64,000 nt of DNA from positions 327,460,919 to 327,524,918 of the forward strand of contig CM077643.1 of NCBI GenBank assembly GCA_039707465.1, given 5' to 3'. A program made the position numbers and the translations under genes. Origin of the DNA: Rhabdophis nuchalis. Taxonomy: Eukaryota; Chordata; Lepidosauria; Squamata; Natricidae. Below are positions 20,965 through 33,406 of the stretch, piece after piece. The notes beneath the pieces were generated by a model. The model ran no database searches and was not told where the DNA came from. It saw only the letters and a list, made by a program, of their open reading frames with translations. Numbering within the stretch: the stretch's first letter is position 1; every line of letters begins with the position of its first letter.

Positions 20965-22347
20965 CTACCCAAGGCCGGCCAGGCGAAAAAAGTGTGTCTT
21001 TAATTTTAAGCGGAAGGAGCGGAGGTCCGTGGTTGTCCATATATCGGGGGGAAGGTCGTTCCAGAGGGCTGGGCCCGCCACAGAGAAGGCCCTTCCCCTG
21101 GGCGTCGCCCGCTGACAAAGTCTAGTGGACGGCACCCGGAGAAGTCCCTCTCTGTGGGAGCGAATCGGCCGTGAGGATGTATGGGGCAGGATCCGATCCC
21201 GCAGGTAGCTAGGTCCCGAGCCATGGAGCACTTTGAAGATGGTAATTAACACCTTGAAGCGCACCCGGAAGACGACAGGTAGCCAGTGCAGCTCGCGCAA
21301 GAGCGGTGTTACGTGGGCAAACCTAGAGGTGCCCATAATTGCTCGCGCGGCTGCGTTCTGGACCAACTGAAGCCTCCGGGTACACCTCAAGGGGAGCCCC
21401 ATGTAGAGAGAGTTGCAATAATCCAGTCGGGATGTCACGAGAGCATGAGTGACTGTGCGAAGGGCGTCCCGATCCAATAGGGGGCGCAACTGGCGTACCA
21501 GGCGAACCTGGTAAAACGCCCTCCTGGCCACGGCTGTCACTTGATCTTCCATGGACAGCCGGGTATCCAGGAGGACACCCAAGTTGCGCGCCCCATCCAC
21601 AGGGGCAAGATGTTCGCCCCCTATGGCCAGCGATGGAGTCAGCTGGTTGAATCGGGCAGCCGGAAACCACAGCCACTCGGTCTTGGTCGGGTTGAGCCCG
21701 AGTCCGTTACTTCCCATCCAGATCCGCACGGCTTCCAGGCACTGGCACATCACCGCTACGGCATCGTTGGGGTGGTTTGGGGTAGATATATACAGCTGAG
21801 TATCATCAGCGTAGAGATGATACTCTACCCCAAAACCACGGATGATCTCGCCCAGCGGCTTCATGTATGTGTTGAACAGGAGAGGCGAGAGGACCGACCC
21901 CTGAGGCACCCCACATGTGAGGGGTCTCGGGGTCGACCTCTGCTCTCCTGCCAACACAAATTGCGATCGGCCAGAGAGGTAGGAGGAGAACCACCGCAGA
22001 ACGGTGCCTCCCACCCCCAACCCCCCCAGCTGATGCAATAGGATACCATGGTCGATGGTATCGAAAGCCGCCGAGAGGTCTAACAGAACCAGGATGGAGG
22101 AGCAACCCCCATCTCTGGCCCTCCAGAGATCATCCACCAACGCGACCAATGCCGTCTCGGTGCTATGCCCGGGTCGAAAGCCGGACTGGCGCGGGTCTAG
22201 ATAATCAATTTCCTCCAGATGACGGGGAAACTGTTGTGCCACCACACTCTCAACAACCTTCGCCAGGAAGGGAAGGTTGGAGACTGGACGATAGTTGGTT
22301 AATAAAGCTGGATCCAAAGAGGGCTTCTTGAGGAGGGGCCTCACCAT
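20965..22347 (-). pseudogene. L2 ORF2 reverse transcriptase, open 460 codons
   Basis: A continuous frame covers the reverse transcriptase palm. It contains 'QSGFRPGHSTETAL' (about residues 54-67), motif A 'LSAAFDTIDHG' (91-101), motif B 'GVPQGSVLSPLLF' (146-158), the catalytic 'YHLYADDTQLY' (176-186) and 'LNPTKTE'. After these comes the C-terminal domain 'SRLDYCNSLYMGLPLRC' to 'FFRLAGLG'. The catalytic aspartates are present. It lacks the N-terminal endonuclease, so it is a truncated copy and not an active gene. The good frame implies recent activity of its source. Confidence 0.85.
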
Positions 22348-22540
22348 GGCCTATTTTAGGGAGGCAGGCAAGGAACCCTCACTCAAGGATGCGTTGATAA
22401 CCTCTTGGAGCCAGCCTCGTGTCACCTCCCAGGATGCCAGTACAAGCCAGGAGGGACACGGGTCCAATAAACATGTGGTGGCTCGCAGTCGCCCACGTAA
22501 CCTGTCCATATCCTCGGAAGCTTGTAAAGATCACTTGTGT

Positions 22541-23599
22541 CTATTTTATTACACTCTCAGGAGCAGTAAGCTTTTAAAATTGCTAGCTGAGTTGGTGACA
22601 TTGAGACAATGGTGAGTTTTATGTTAGTTCTCAGCTTTATTCCCTCTTTGGCAATAAGGGAAAGTAAGTTTCACTTTCTTGCTTTTTTTTTTTTTTGCTG
22701 CTGTTAGAAGGAGGGATAATAATGTCACAGTTCAAATGTCTAAACATTGATATGATCCTCATTTATTCAGGACAATTCATGTACATGTCAAGGGTGCCAC
22801 TGGAAACAGTAGTGAGAGGTGAAGCCCAGAAGAGAAATCTCAAGTCTTCTTTGGATTTGAAATAGCATAGCCCTTCTCTTCTCTGGGTGTTTGTGAATAA
22901 TAGAGGGAGACATCAATCAGCTTTTATTAGAGCTAGATAATCAATCAGCAGGGATGCTCTTTAATTTAATTTTTATGATTTATATATTCTATCTTTGCCC
23001 AAGGGGTTTGTTTAAAGACACACTTCTATGTAAGAGTGAGGACCTCCTTATAAAAGGAATCCTCTTTCTTTCTCTTTCTTTCTCCATCTTCCTCTCCCTC
23101 TGTCCCTCACCCTTCATTTCTATTGTGATTTTTGTAATCCCATTATTTCAATAGTTCCTGACTATGGATGTTTTATACATGTACATATCTCCTTTTTTCT
23201 TGAAATGCAGAAGAGGTTCGACTGATGCTTAACTCTGGGTCTAGTGCAAAATCCTTTAGCTTTGCCCTGAGATAACAGATTAATTGGCCTTTTGAATTTG
23301 ACTAGCTTCAACACCGGATAGTAGTGGTATGGGCCCAATTCATTTGGATTTTGAGTAGAAAAGGACAAACAGTTCAAATATCGATATGCAGAAAACTAAA
23401 AATTTAGTGGTTGGAAACTTCCTCCCAATTTTGCTTGATTTAAAATAGGTTTCAACCTGAACTTGAGGCTATTCAACTCAATTTCAGAACAGACCTTTAA
23501 GATAGGTTTTACTAAACACATGCAATTATATTTAAGAAAGAGAAATGCTTAATTAAAAGCTACTAATACATTTCAGTGCTCCATTTCTTTATCAGTAAT
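22541..23599. other. Unassigned AT-rich DNA
   Basis: Contains a T-run near 22683-22696 and pyrimidine-rich stretches near 23060-23110. No element identified. Confidence 0.4.
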
Positions 23600-23735
23600 G
23601 GCGCCTTTCTGCAAAGAGGCCGGTAAAATGAGGACCCAGATTGTTGGGGACAATATGCTGACTTTGTAAACCACTTACAAGCTGCAAAGCACTGTGAAGC
23701 CGTATATAAGTCTAGGTGCTATTGCTATTAACAAC
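23600..23735 (+). mobile_element. Sauria-type SINE, 3' half
   Basis: The segments 'ggtaaaatgaggacccagat', 'gtaaaccactta' and 'gccgtatataagtctaggtg' match the 3' half of Sauria SINEs. The tRNA-like head is missing. Confidence 0.75.
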
Positions 23736-23747
23736 TGCAGTGTAGCA

Positions 23748-23836
23748 AGAAAGATCATAAAATGGGGCAACTTACTTAACAACTGTTTCACTCAGCAACA
23801 GAAATGTTGGGCTCAATTGTGGTTGAGGACTACCTG
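23748..23836. mobile_element. MITE right end (CAGGTAGTCCTC family)
   Basis: The block 'cataaaatggggcaact' to 'ggttgaggactacctg' matches the right end of the fuller copy at 54987-55383. The left part is missing. Confidence 0.6.
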
Positions 23837-24795
23837 TATTCATTTTTGGTTCTCCATCACAGCTTATTGAACTTCATCCTAAAGAAATATTTGGTACCAG
23901 TTCTTCTTTCTTAGGGGTACCAATCAAAACTCTTTTTAATTCTCATAGCCATTTTTTAATTTCAAATGCTTGTTGATGATAGCTTTAGCTACTATTGCTG
24001 TTTTACTGTGTGCATTTATTACAGTGAGGATAACAAATGAAGCATGGAAAAGTTTGCATAGGCTTGTCAACACAGGTTAGACTGAAAAACAATGACTTTG
24101 TCAGAATTATCTAATGATCTTTGTGCCTTAATGTTATTTAAAAGAATTTAGGAGATTATAAAATGAGGCAATGATCTAATGTTGTCTAAACATGGGGCTT
24201 AGCTATCTGGGGAGTACTGCATGCCCTCCATCTTTACTTGTGGAATATTGCTATTTTATTTGGCTGCTATTGATTATTTAGATGAATTCTACTGTAAAAA
24301 ATAACTTTTTAATTCAATTGTAGTTGTCTTTTGTCACTTTCTTACAAAGAACCAAGTGTTCTTTGCTTTAGAAGTTCCTTCAGATATTTGTGCACGTCCA
24401 GTCACTGAGTTTTATGTTCAAAAATACCCAGGAGTGACCTAATTGTTCTTATTTTGTCAGAGGAGTTTCCAGCTCAATATATTTAACTTGATAAGTATTT
24501 TGCATTTGATCTTTATTGGACAAACAGCTGAAAATCTTTGTGGTTTCCATTATACTCACCTTTTAGGCCTCCATCCTACCTTTTATTGTTCTGATCAAGA
24601 TAAATCTTTATTAAGTTGGTTCTCACAATGTGGCGTTTGAATTATTGCTAAATTAAGCCATACTTTGGAAATCCCTCTGATCTTTATCCATTTCCTTTCA
24701 ACATTTTTTGGTGTTTTTATTGTGCTGCTTTGCTGGAGTTTGAGTGATAATAGTCTTCATTAATGCAACTTGTAATCTATTTTCAGGAACATTGG
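23837..24795. other. Unassigned AT-rich DNA
   Basis: Nothing named. Base composition is uniform and no domain-bearing frame exists. Confidence 0.4.
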
Positions 24796-24956
24796 CAGAG
24801 GTGATATTCTGCTGGTTCTGACCGGTTCACTCTATGGCATCCCATTTAGGCCCTTTTTTAAAAGGCGAAGTGCATGCATGAAAAGCGGAGCACATTCGCA
24901 CATGCACATGCTCACATTTGCAAACCGGTAGGGAAGGTAAATGAATACCAGTCCTG
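24796..24956. mobile_element. hAT-like MITE (CAGAGGTGATATT family)
   Basis: The start 'cagaggtgatattctgctgg', the middle 'ggcatcccatttaggccc' and the end 'ggtagggaaggtaaatgaat' match the element at 37203-37586. No target-site duplication was found, so the right boundary is approximate. Confidence 0.65.
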
Positions 24957-24972
24957 CTTTCAGGTAGTTGCA

Positions 24973-25022
24973 GTCTCTCCCTCCCTCTCTCCCTCCCTCT
25001 CTCCCTCCTTCACTCTCTCTCC
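24973..25022. repeat. Pyrimidine-rich simple repeat
   Basis: About 50 bases of mixed CTCC/CTCT repeat. Confidence 0.8.
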
Positions 25023-25627
25023 TCTTTTTGTATCAAGATTCCACAATAAGCCTCTTTAAACTCTTAAAAAGCATGTCACTTGAATTAGAAAAATGGTAAG
25101 CCTTCATACCTTATTCTTGGGACTGTGAGGGACTTATGTTCTTCTTGCTAGAGGGAACACTTGAGAAAAATTGTTTTAAGATAAATGTCAAGGGCTGATA
25201 AAAAATAAAAAGAGATTTGGGTCTTCTGATAGATCTTCTTCTAGAGATTGAAAGAACTGTGGCATCTGATAGACTGGTAGACATATAATATGGGCCCAGC
25301 TTAGTTTGGGAGTGGGTGAAAAAACAAAACTATTCGTTTGATTGTAGTTGAGGTGAGCTGGTTAAAAACCACTGCAGTGAACAATCTTATTGCCACAGTG
25401 ACATCCTTTATAAAAGGTTTTGGCAACACATTCAAACACGTTGTTGCTAAATACAAACAGGAGGAGGAAGACAGAGAACAAAGGTAAATATAAATTTAAT
25501 TTGTTATAGTTTATTATAAACTGCAGGTTGGTAGTTATAATAAAATATAATGGTTTTAGTAATTATACCTTAATGGGGGATTTTCCCCCCCAAATCCAGA
25601 AATATCAAAGCAAAACAAGAAAGTTAC
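25023..25627. other. Unassigned DNA
   Basis: No recognisable element. Confidence 0.4.
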
Positions 25628-26178
25628 TATATTATTATTATGATTTACTTTATTCATGAAACATGAAACTCAGCCACCTGAACATTTAAAAATGCATTGC
25701 AAATACTATTGATTATTGGTGCTAATGGTTGATACGGTTCGCTGCCAGCATCCTAGGTATCTACCAAGTATCTTCTTAGAATGTAAGATGTTCCAAGTAG
25801 CGCAGTTTTTTGCAGTTCCGCTGGTGTTATTGCAGGAAGCTGCAATTTGCTGATGTATTTAGTAAAATTTTTGGACATGGTGCCAAGTACCCCGATGACA
25901 ATGGGTATCACTGCAACATGCTTCATCCATAGCTATGTAGTTTCGATGGCCAGGTCGCAATATTTCATTATTTTTTCTAGTTCTTTTTTTCGACTCTGGC
26001 ATCTCCAGGAACAGCGATATCTATAAACTGTATACTTCGGCCCTCTACAACCGTGATATCTGGTGTGTTGTGCTCCAAAAGATGATCTGCTTGTATTCGA
26101 AAGTCCCACAAGATCTTCACCCTCTCATTCTCGATAACCTTTTCCACTTTGTGTTCCCATGACTTTCTGGATACAGGT
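25628..26178 (-). pseudogene. R4/Dong-like LINE C-terminus with nuclease motif
   Basis: Minus-strand translation from 26175 reads 'ILWDFRIQADHLLEHNTPD', 'RSIQFIDIAVPGDARVEKKE' and then, after a stop and frame changes, 'IPIVIGVLGTMSKNFTKYIS' and 'LQKTALLGTSYILRRYL'. This matches the C-terminal restriction-enzyme-like endonuclease region of R2/R4/Dong-type retrotransposons, where the PD and downstream D residues form the active site. Such elements carry the nuclease after the reverse transcriptase, unlike L1, L2 and CR1. Only the end of the element is present, with a short AT-rich tail at the 25628 side. Confidence 0.7.
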
Positions 26179-27220
26179 AAATCATATTTTTTACATAATG
26201 ACCATTATTTACATAATGACTATTATTATTATTGTTGTTGTTGTTGTTGTTGTTATTTCTCAACTAGTTATTGTTTTTCAGATCCTTGTCACTACGCCTA
26301 AATTCTTTTTAAAAACTGACAACGTAAGCTGTGTGAAATATCAGTGACCATAACCCTGGATATGGGATATCAAAATATTGTGTGAGATATTCCAGTCTTT
26401 GAATATGGTCTTGCAAATTCAAGTTATCAAGAGATTTCATGAGCCCCTGAAATTTCAGCCATTTCTATTGCATTAATTTGAGAGGCTGCAGAAGCCATTT
26501 TGAAGTAAAACCTTTTTTAAAAATCACTCTGCATTCTCTTTTACTCTTTTTATCTTAATTGTTGCTTGTTCTCTTTTGTGTTTTTAGTCCACAAAGCATC
26601 ACTTTGTTCACATTTCCCCTTAGTATACAGTAGCTATGGACATACTTCAGTGACTCTCTGTGGCATATCTTCTCTCCCCTTCTCTTCTCCTTCCCTTCTC
26701 TTTCAAGTAGTTCTCAATTCTCATTCCTTACATTCATTTTCTATTCATTCCATTCTATCCTTTGGAGAGATTAATAGGGTTTCTCCCCTATAAGTCTCAT
26801 ACTTTGCTCCCCCCCACTCACTCTATTTTCATTCTAATGTCTTTCATTTCTTTCCTTTTTGATCGTCTCTTTATTTTCCTAAGATCCATTCTGAAAATAA
26901 CAGTCGGTCCCATGATCTGAACTTTTCATTATTCTGGCACCTTTTATTAATTCCTTGTATCTTTCATCACAAGCAGACTTTCAGGTTTCATTTTATTCCT
27001 TTGCCATGTATATAGAGGAATAGTTTCCCCCATCTATTGAAAGCAAACATACGTTTCTCCAAACAGATCCTCATCAAAAGTCACCATTCTCATTAATTCA
27101 TGAGGGTCCAGAGAACAATCTCTTTTCCTGAGTTCTTTCATTTCGTTTTCACCAATCCTTTCATGTCACTTAACAGACATGATATTTTCACGTGGGACTT
27201 TTTAGAGGAGTGTAGTAGCC
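26179..27220. other. Unassigned; small simple repeats
   Basis: Holds an ATT/GTT trinucleotide run at about 26219-26256 and pyrimidine-rich DNA near 26665-26810. No element or gene recognised. Confidence 0.4.
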
Positions 27221-27620
27221 CATCTTCTGACTAACACATTACATTAAAAGGTATAAGCTTTTGTGAACTGCAGCTCATTTCATCAGATGCACAGGTTGAT
27301 GTAGGATTTAAATTGAGGTCAGACCGAGGAGGGGAAAGGGAGGGGAAGACAGGTTGGTTATACAGATGCACGTTACATGGGAGACAGATCACAAGTACCT
27401 TATCAACCAACAATGGTAATGTGTTAAAAATTCATTTTCTTTGTTGAGATTGCCTGGAACCCTTTGATGTATGTAAGTTCAGCAATCTCTCACTGAATGG
27501 TACTGTTAAAGGCCTGTTTTTCCAAAGCAATCACTTTGAGGTCTGCCATAGAGTATCGCATACTGTACATCAAAAGGAAAGTGGTTCCTGCCGCTGAATA
27601 CTTCTGTCAACAGGACTTTG
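27221..27620. repeat. Possible ancient dispersed repeat, unclassified
   Basis: The phrase 'gtataagcttttgtgaactg' followed by 'cagctcatttcatcagatgc' is like a sequence I recall as recurrent in amniote genomes, but I cannot name its class. The following bases to about 27620 may belong with it. Confidence 0.3.
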
Positions 27621-29029
27621 GAAAAGCAGCTGTAGTGGGAAATAATGTTGAAATTATCTCTTGAGGATATGAAGAAACTACAGTTGTAACACTATATCAA
27701 CTGTCATGTGTTGTTTTTTAAATAGCATCTTATTGAGTCAAATTTTATTACAATCAAAGACCAGAATGCAGGGAAGACATTGGTTGATGGATGTACAGAA
27801 ACAATATGTATATATTTATAAGAAAACATAACAAATGGTATAAATTTACATTTCTTTAGTCTCACTTCAAACATTTGAGCCAGTTCCACTGACTCAATTT
27901 CATGTAATTCACGTGGGCCAAACTTCTAGGAAGCAGGTACAATCAAATTTGCCTTCTAAAAGATAGGACATTAAATCAGGCTCTGCAAAATGCCCATAAT
28001 TATTTAGGGTGCATAAGAGGAAAAACTACTGAAATAGGTATTGGAAATCTGTGAGAAGTGGATACTTCTTTAAAGTTTGACTTAAGTCATTCTTAAGATT
28101 ATGATTTATGTCTCAGATCCTTGAGTTCATGATCTCTTTAGCTTTATTTATTGCTAGAGATAATAAATATTCTGGTGAAAAGCCATATTAATATAATTTA
28201 CTTGAGATACACTTCTGTCATATTGATCTAAAGTTGTCAGGAACATTAGGAGAAGCAATCCAGTTGGTGCCAAATTTAGCCTTAGCTGAACTGTTAAAAA
28301 TCACTCGTCAGATTTTGACTTCAATTTTTGGGCATCCCAGTTTCTATTATTAACATTACATTGGGAAAACAACTGGGGATTGAACCAATAAGATCACTAT
28401 CTAATCCAAATTGTGACATAACTCAGAAGGCTGACAAAATATATCATGTGCAAATTCATTATGCAACAAAACAAAAGGAAACTAGTGTTGAAAGAGAGAA
28501 GGATTCTCTTTGGGGAAACAAATTGGACCCCCTGATCCCTTGCCATTCCCCTGACCAATAGACATTGACCTATTAATAATAACAACCTCTCTGTGTTCTC
28601 TAGCTAGGCAGACAAACATGTCAACCCCTTCTCAGAAAAGTTTCAAATTAGCTTGTTACAGAGATCTGAAAGGGAAAGCCAAAGGGACTAGCTTAGACAT
28701 TGCAAAGGAATATGCTGACAGAGATGACACATAATTAAGAAGTTGAGACTGATATTCCCAGTAGAGTGACTGCACCGCTTTCAAGTCATAAATCTTGTAA
28801 TACATAAGCTAATGGCCTATCGTTCAGAAGTGTGTTGAACAAACAAAACTCCAATGTCCATCTTCATACTGATGTTCACATGTGATGTTCACATCTATAG
28901 ATATATAACTATACATCTTAAGAAAGACTCCCATGACATTAATATTGATTGTATGTTGGCTAAACGGAATGACTCCTTCCATATTGCCTAGGAAGCAATC
29001 AAAAAATGTCTTTCCTATTTGGGAAGGTC
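27621..29029. other. Unassigned AT-rich DNA
   Basis: No clear element. The last 100 bases may be the worn 5' part of the L2 remnant that follows. Confidence 0.35.
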
Positions 29030-29995
29030 ATCCAGAACCTCAGTGCTGTCATTATATTGATGGTAACCAGCTCTGCTACTCCTTACAGTCTAATGCCAAG
29101 AGAGCATCTTTGAACATTGTCTAACCTGGAAAATGGATACTATGAGAGAAAACATGTTGAGATTAAGTCCAGAGAAGATAAAAGGACTGTTGATAAACAA
29201 ATTTTGATACTGAATTAACCTTACTCAGGTTGGAGGTGTACTCCCTTAAGAGGAGCAAGTTGAGAGCCTGCAGGTATTCTTTGCTCCCTGCCTATCAATT
29301 TGCATATGACAGCTCCCTCTAAGGATCACATTTCCATATTGCAGCTAGTGCACTAACTTTAAACCTTTTGAGTCACTTGATAATAATCCACACCTTAACC
29401 CAACTGCATTACTGTTATAGGCCAAACATGGGTTTGGCCTCAATGGAGCATCTAGGCTACTGACTGGTGCAAAATATGAAGAGCATATGATTCTTCTATG
29501 TATGTATTGGCTATCATACATATTTGTATTGGCTATAACTGCTAAATGGGCACAAATCAAAGTATTGGTCCTGAGTTTTAAAACTCCAAACTATTTAGGA
29601 TATTGCTATCTGACAGATTATCTTCCCTTCTGTGAATTGCCCAGCTACTCAAATTAGCAGGAGATGCTCTTCTAAAGATATGCTGGCTGCCAGAGGTTCC
29701 ATATCTGGTACATGAAAGGGCCTTCTCTTATATGGCTGCCAAACTAGCAGTGTGTGCCTCTCAAGGAAATTTACTTGGCTTCCATTTTCCCAGTATTTTG
29801 GAAGTTGAGAAAAACAGATCTCTTTCATCAAGCTTGTAATTGTCCATGTATTTCAATTTAATTGAGTTCATTTCAATGTTTGATTTGTATTTAGATATTA
29901 ATGGCTTTAATGCTATTCTAGTTTATATTCTATAGTGCGTTCTTTATGGCGGTAAACTGCCTTGACTGTCAAATAGATTAAAAGATGCATATAAA
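29030..29995 (+). pseudogene. Ancient L2 LINE remnant
   Basis: Several frame-broken blocks follow L2 order. 'YIDGNQLCYSLQS' corresponds to YADDTQLY. 'MRENMLRLSPEKIKGLLI' corresponds to the motif after it. 'ASRLLTGAKYEEHMILL' corresponds to the AARLLTG..HITPLL block. A 3' UTR with 'ggcggtaaactgccttgac' follows near 29950. Many stops make this an old copy. It belongs to an L2 lineage different from the young copies at 17-22 kb. Confidence 0.6.
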
Positions 29996-31119
29996 CCCAA
30001 TTGGAAAATTAAAGTAGTAAAAAAATGAGATTGTTATGCAGACTGTGTCAGATGATTCCATGAAAATGGTAATTAAGCAACATCCCAAAAGCAACTTGTT
30101 TTCCTTCGTCGGAATTCATTACACCCCTTAAAAAAAACCCAAAGTAATGTACTTTAGAAAATGTAGTTGTCGTGTGGAACTTGCTGAGTCTCAACCGGCT
30201 TATGATTTCCCTCAAGTGCACTCAAAAAATAAAGAGATGAACCTAATCAAATGCATTGATTATCCAATCCCAAACGGATTGTTTCATCCTTCTTGAACAA
30301 ACATCCTTGAAGGGAAGTGCTCAGTATCAAAGTTATACTCAAAAAGATTTTGACTTTCATTGTCATAAAAATAATTAGCAGAAAGCTTCTTGTTTACATG
30401 CCAGATTTCACTGCATTTTGTTGCCACATTAAGTTTTAAAAGAATTAAAAAGGGATGGGGTGCTTTAAAGAAGATGAAGAAGTGTCTCAGACAGTGAAAT
30501 GGCTTTGGTTGCCCTTGGGGTCCTTTGGAGGAAAGATGAACAAGAAGTTAATGCCAGTTCAGGTCACTTTATCATACTCACTCATGTGGCAATTGGAAGA
30601 ATATAATTCAGTGTCAATTATAATTTTCTTTTGTTCCTTTGGGCTTTTTTTTTGCTTTACATGTCCACCAACTAAAATAATAGTATTTAAATATATAGAC
30701 CACCTGATTCCCAATGACCACAGGAGGTTTACAAGTAATTAAAATCAAGGAAAAAAATTACCATGTTTATTTAATATGCCTAGAGCTGACAAACATATGT
30801 AGAAGTTGGGGGTTAGTTTCTATGACTGCTTGAAATAGAATTGGAACAGATATTTAATTAAATCTTTTGCTGAAGGTAGATGCTACCACAATTTCCCCAA
30901 CTGGGAGGGCATATAGTGTGATATAACCAGCTACGTCTGTTACTTTGCCAACCAGCTTTTGTTATCCAGGGTTTCTTCTTGTTTAAGGGAAAAATATTTA
31001 TTTGTTTAAAACATTTGTTATCTCTTGTAATTTGAACTCATTCAGGTTATCGTCAATATATTGTGGCTTTAATATATATGATAAATTATATATTATATAC
31101 AGTATACACTGTATATACA
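29996..31119. other. Unassigned DNA
   Basis: Nothing clearly named. The stretch 30680-30750 is faintly like an L2 3' UTR. Confidence 0.35.
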
Positions 31120-31190
31120 GTATGTATGTATGTATGTATGTATGTATGTATGTGTATATGTACACACACATGCATACACACATGTATATA
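31120..31190. repeat. 71-bp alternating purine-pyrimidine tract
   Basis: A (GTAT)n repeat runs into GTATATGTACACACACATGCATACACACATG. Every base alternates purine and pyrimidine without a break, a composition that favours Z-DNA. It adjoins an AT-rich imperfect palindrome at 31085-31118. Confidence 0.9.
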
Positions 31191-32684
31191 ATAAAAGTGG
31201 GATCAAAGTTGCTCCACTTTATATGTGGCAATTTCATATCCACCATCCATTTTCTTTTGTTGAAAGCTATCATTTCTTTTAACCTTCTGTTGTGCAGTTT
31301 TGTATAACCTGATTTCCAGGACATTCATGGCTTTAGACATACACAGAATTACTGGAAAGCATCAATAAATCTCTTTTATTCATTTTAACCAATCTGTTGA
31401 AGTATTTATGTGATAGCTTTCTGTCAGCCAAGGAAAACTGGTATTTTTCACTACAAAAAAATTATGTTTGTTAATAAGCATTTAGAAAAACAAAACAGGT
31501 GCATTGATTCTTTAGATGAAACTAGCTCTAATTTCATCTTCCTTTCTTGTTCTTCTTTTAAATTTAAAATTATTTCAACTTCTGCAGCCAAAAATTTCTC
31601 CTTGCCTTTAAAGAGAATGCTTTTTAATCAAAGGGATTGTTAATCATGAAAAATAACAGGGCAAAAAGGATTATAATTAAAAGGTCCAAAAAAATAGGCA
31701 GTGTTCTTGCCTATTCCAGACACAAAAGAAACTGAAAAATTAAAGCTTTCTATGTTTTAAACATGCACAGCATTGAATATTCTGCCACCACTTTTATCCA
31801 CCTCAGAGAATAAGCATTTGGAATCAGTGAATCTTCAAAGTAAACTGACATTTGATTATACTGTTAAAAATTAGGCGCCTCCTTTTAAAGTAGTAGTTCA
31901 AATAATGTCAGCCAGAATAAATGTAACGCACAATCACTCTTATAATTGGAGACAATGAAATCAGCTAGCCTGGGTTGACTGAAATCAGCAAGAAACGTAG
32001 ACTGGAGGAGCAGTCAAAGTCAAGCTGGTTTTGTGGAAGACTTATTTGCTTACCCCACATAATCCTGGTTCAGAGCCATGGGAGGTAATCAAAACAATTT
32101 GATTATAATTATAGGTATATTGTTGACCCTACTGTTCTGTTTGTTAATTTTACCTCTGTGAAAAAGATAGAAATTACATGGAAGAACACACTAGGGGGCA
32201 GCATCTGGCCAGATTTGGCTGAACTAGAGCGCTAAGTAGGGTCAAACCTGAATTGGATTTGGAAGAGAGCTCAAAGAAACAAAAGGTTTTTTTTTAAAAA
32301 ACTTGGGTAAATGCACCTTGGCCAAATATTTCCACACAATCCTAAGAAAACTAAACGAATAGTGTCCAATTAAGTTATTCAAGAGGTTTTTTTTTTATTT
32401 TTCACTGCAGAACAGGGATGCTAACTTTGTACCTAACAAAGAGAAGGAAGTGGCAAAGAGAATAAGGGCAAAAAAGAACTACAAGTACTTTGTGCAATTT
32501 ACCCTGATGTATTATCTTTTTAGTCAGAAATAATGAAGCAAGTCATCCCATTGCAGAGTAAAACCTACAGTGTTGATAGAGGAAGGTTTATTTTTTTGCA
32601 TTCATTGTTGTCTCAATCCAGGTTAATGGTGTATAAAGCTTGAGACGATTCTAAAATTAAAAGATTAATCAATTACTTAATATT
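31191..32684. other. Unassigned AT-rich DNA
   Basis: No recognisable element, RNA gene or coding exon. Confidence 0.4.
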
Positions 32685-33266
32685 TTAAATTTATTAATCA
32701 CATTTTTAATCCCACTGCAATAATGGACAGACTTTTAGCAGCTCACAACATGAAATAGAATGATATACTGTATAATATTAAAATTACAAATTATAAACTA
32801 AGCTGATCAGCATCTGGTGTCCAGCCCCACATGCTCTCCAGAAAGCTCAGTTTTTAGTTGTTTTTGGAAAGGAGCTGGTTGGGCCAATCAAATTTTCAGC
32901 AGGAGGCTTTACTAGAGGGCTAGGCCAGTCTGATGATTATAAACAACATCTCTGCACCTTGGCTCATCTGGGCCTTAAAAAACAAACAAACCCAAAGGAC
33001 ATGGGGTTTATTCTGCTTCTGAGGCAGCAGAATAAAAGGGAAGAGATAAGTTCCTGCAGGTAACCTGGCACCCAGCCATAACATATTTTATAGACTAAAA
33101 TTGGCAATTTCAAGCATTTCACTTGGAAGTTAATCCTGCACCCCGTGGAGGCTTGGCAAAACAGGCTACTAGCAAGTACTTGTGAACCCTGGACCACCAG
33201 CCTTTCCACCAAACGAAGCTTCCAGTTTCCAGTTTCATAAAGGACATGTTGTAATAATCTAGGGCA
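32685..33266 (-). pseudogene. Old L2 LINE remnant
   Basis: Minus-strand translation gives 'CRINFQVKCLKLPILVYKIC' and 'YGWVPGYLQELI', matching the L2 C-terminal block 'LPVVFRVRFKVLVTIFK..GPSYLRDRI'. The 5' side reads 'LDYYNMSFMKLETGSF', matching 'LDYCNSLYMGLP'. The 3' UTR reaches to about 32685. The copy is cut at its 5' side by the hAT MITE at 33267. Confidence 0.65.
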
Positions 33267-33398
33267 GGGGTGTTAAATTGGAGGTCTGCAGGCTGGATGC
33301 ATCACATGCAGGCCACACCTACCACAGCTCCGTGAAAGGGAAAAAAGTTGTGAAACGTCACATAATGGCAACGAGATGTGATGAGTTTGACACCTGTG
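33267..33398. mobile_element. hAT-type MITE inserted in L2
   Basis: Ends 'caggggtgttaaat' and 'gtttgacacctgtg' are inverted repeats with about four mismatches. The flanking 8-mers 'atctaggg' and 'atttaggg' differ at one base. The right flank is shared with the next MITE, which begins at 33407. Confidence 0.7.
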
Positions 33399-33406
33399 AT
33401 TTAGGG

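Noticed and set aside
21541..22041. 166-codon plus-strand frame and similar frames over 21.3-22.1 kb
   Set aside because: They lie opposite the L2 reverse transcriptase, whose minus-strand translation carries the real motifs.
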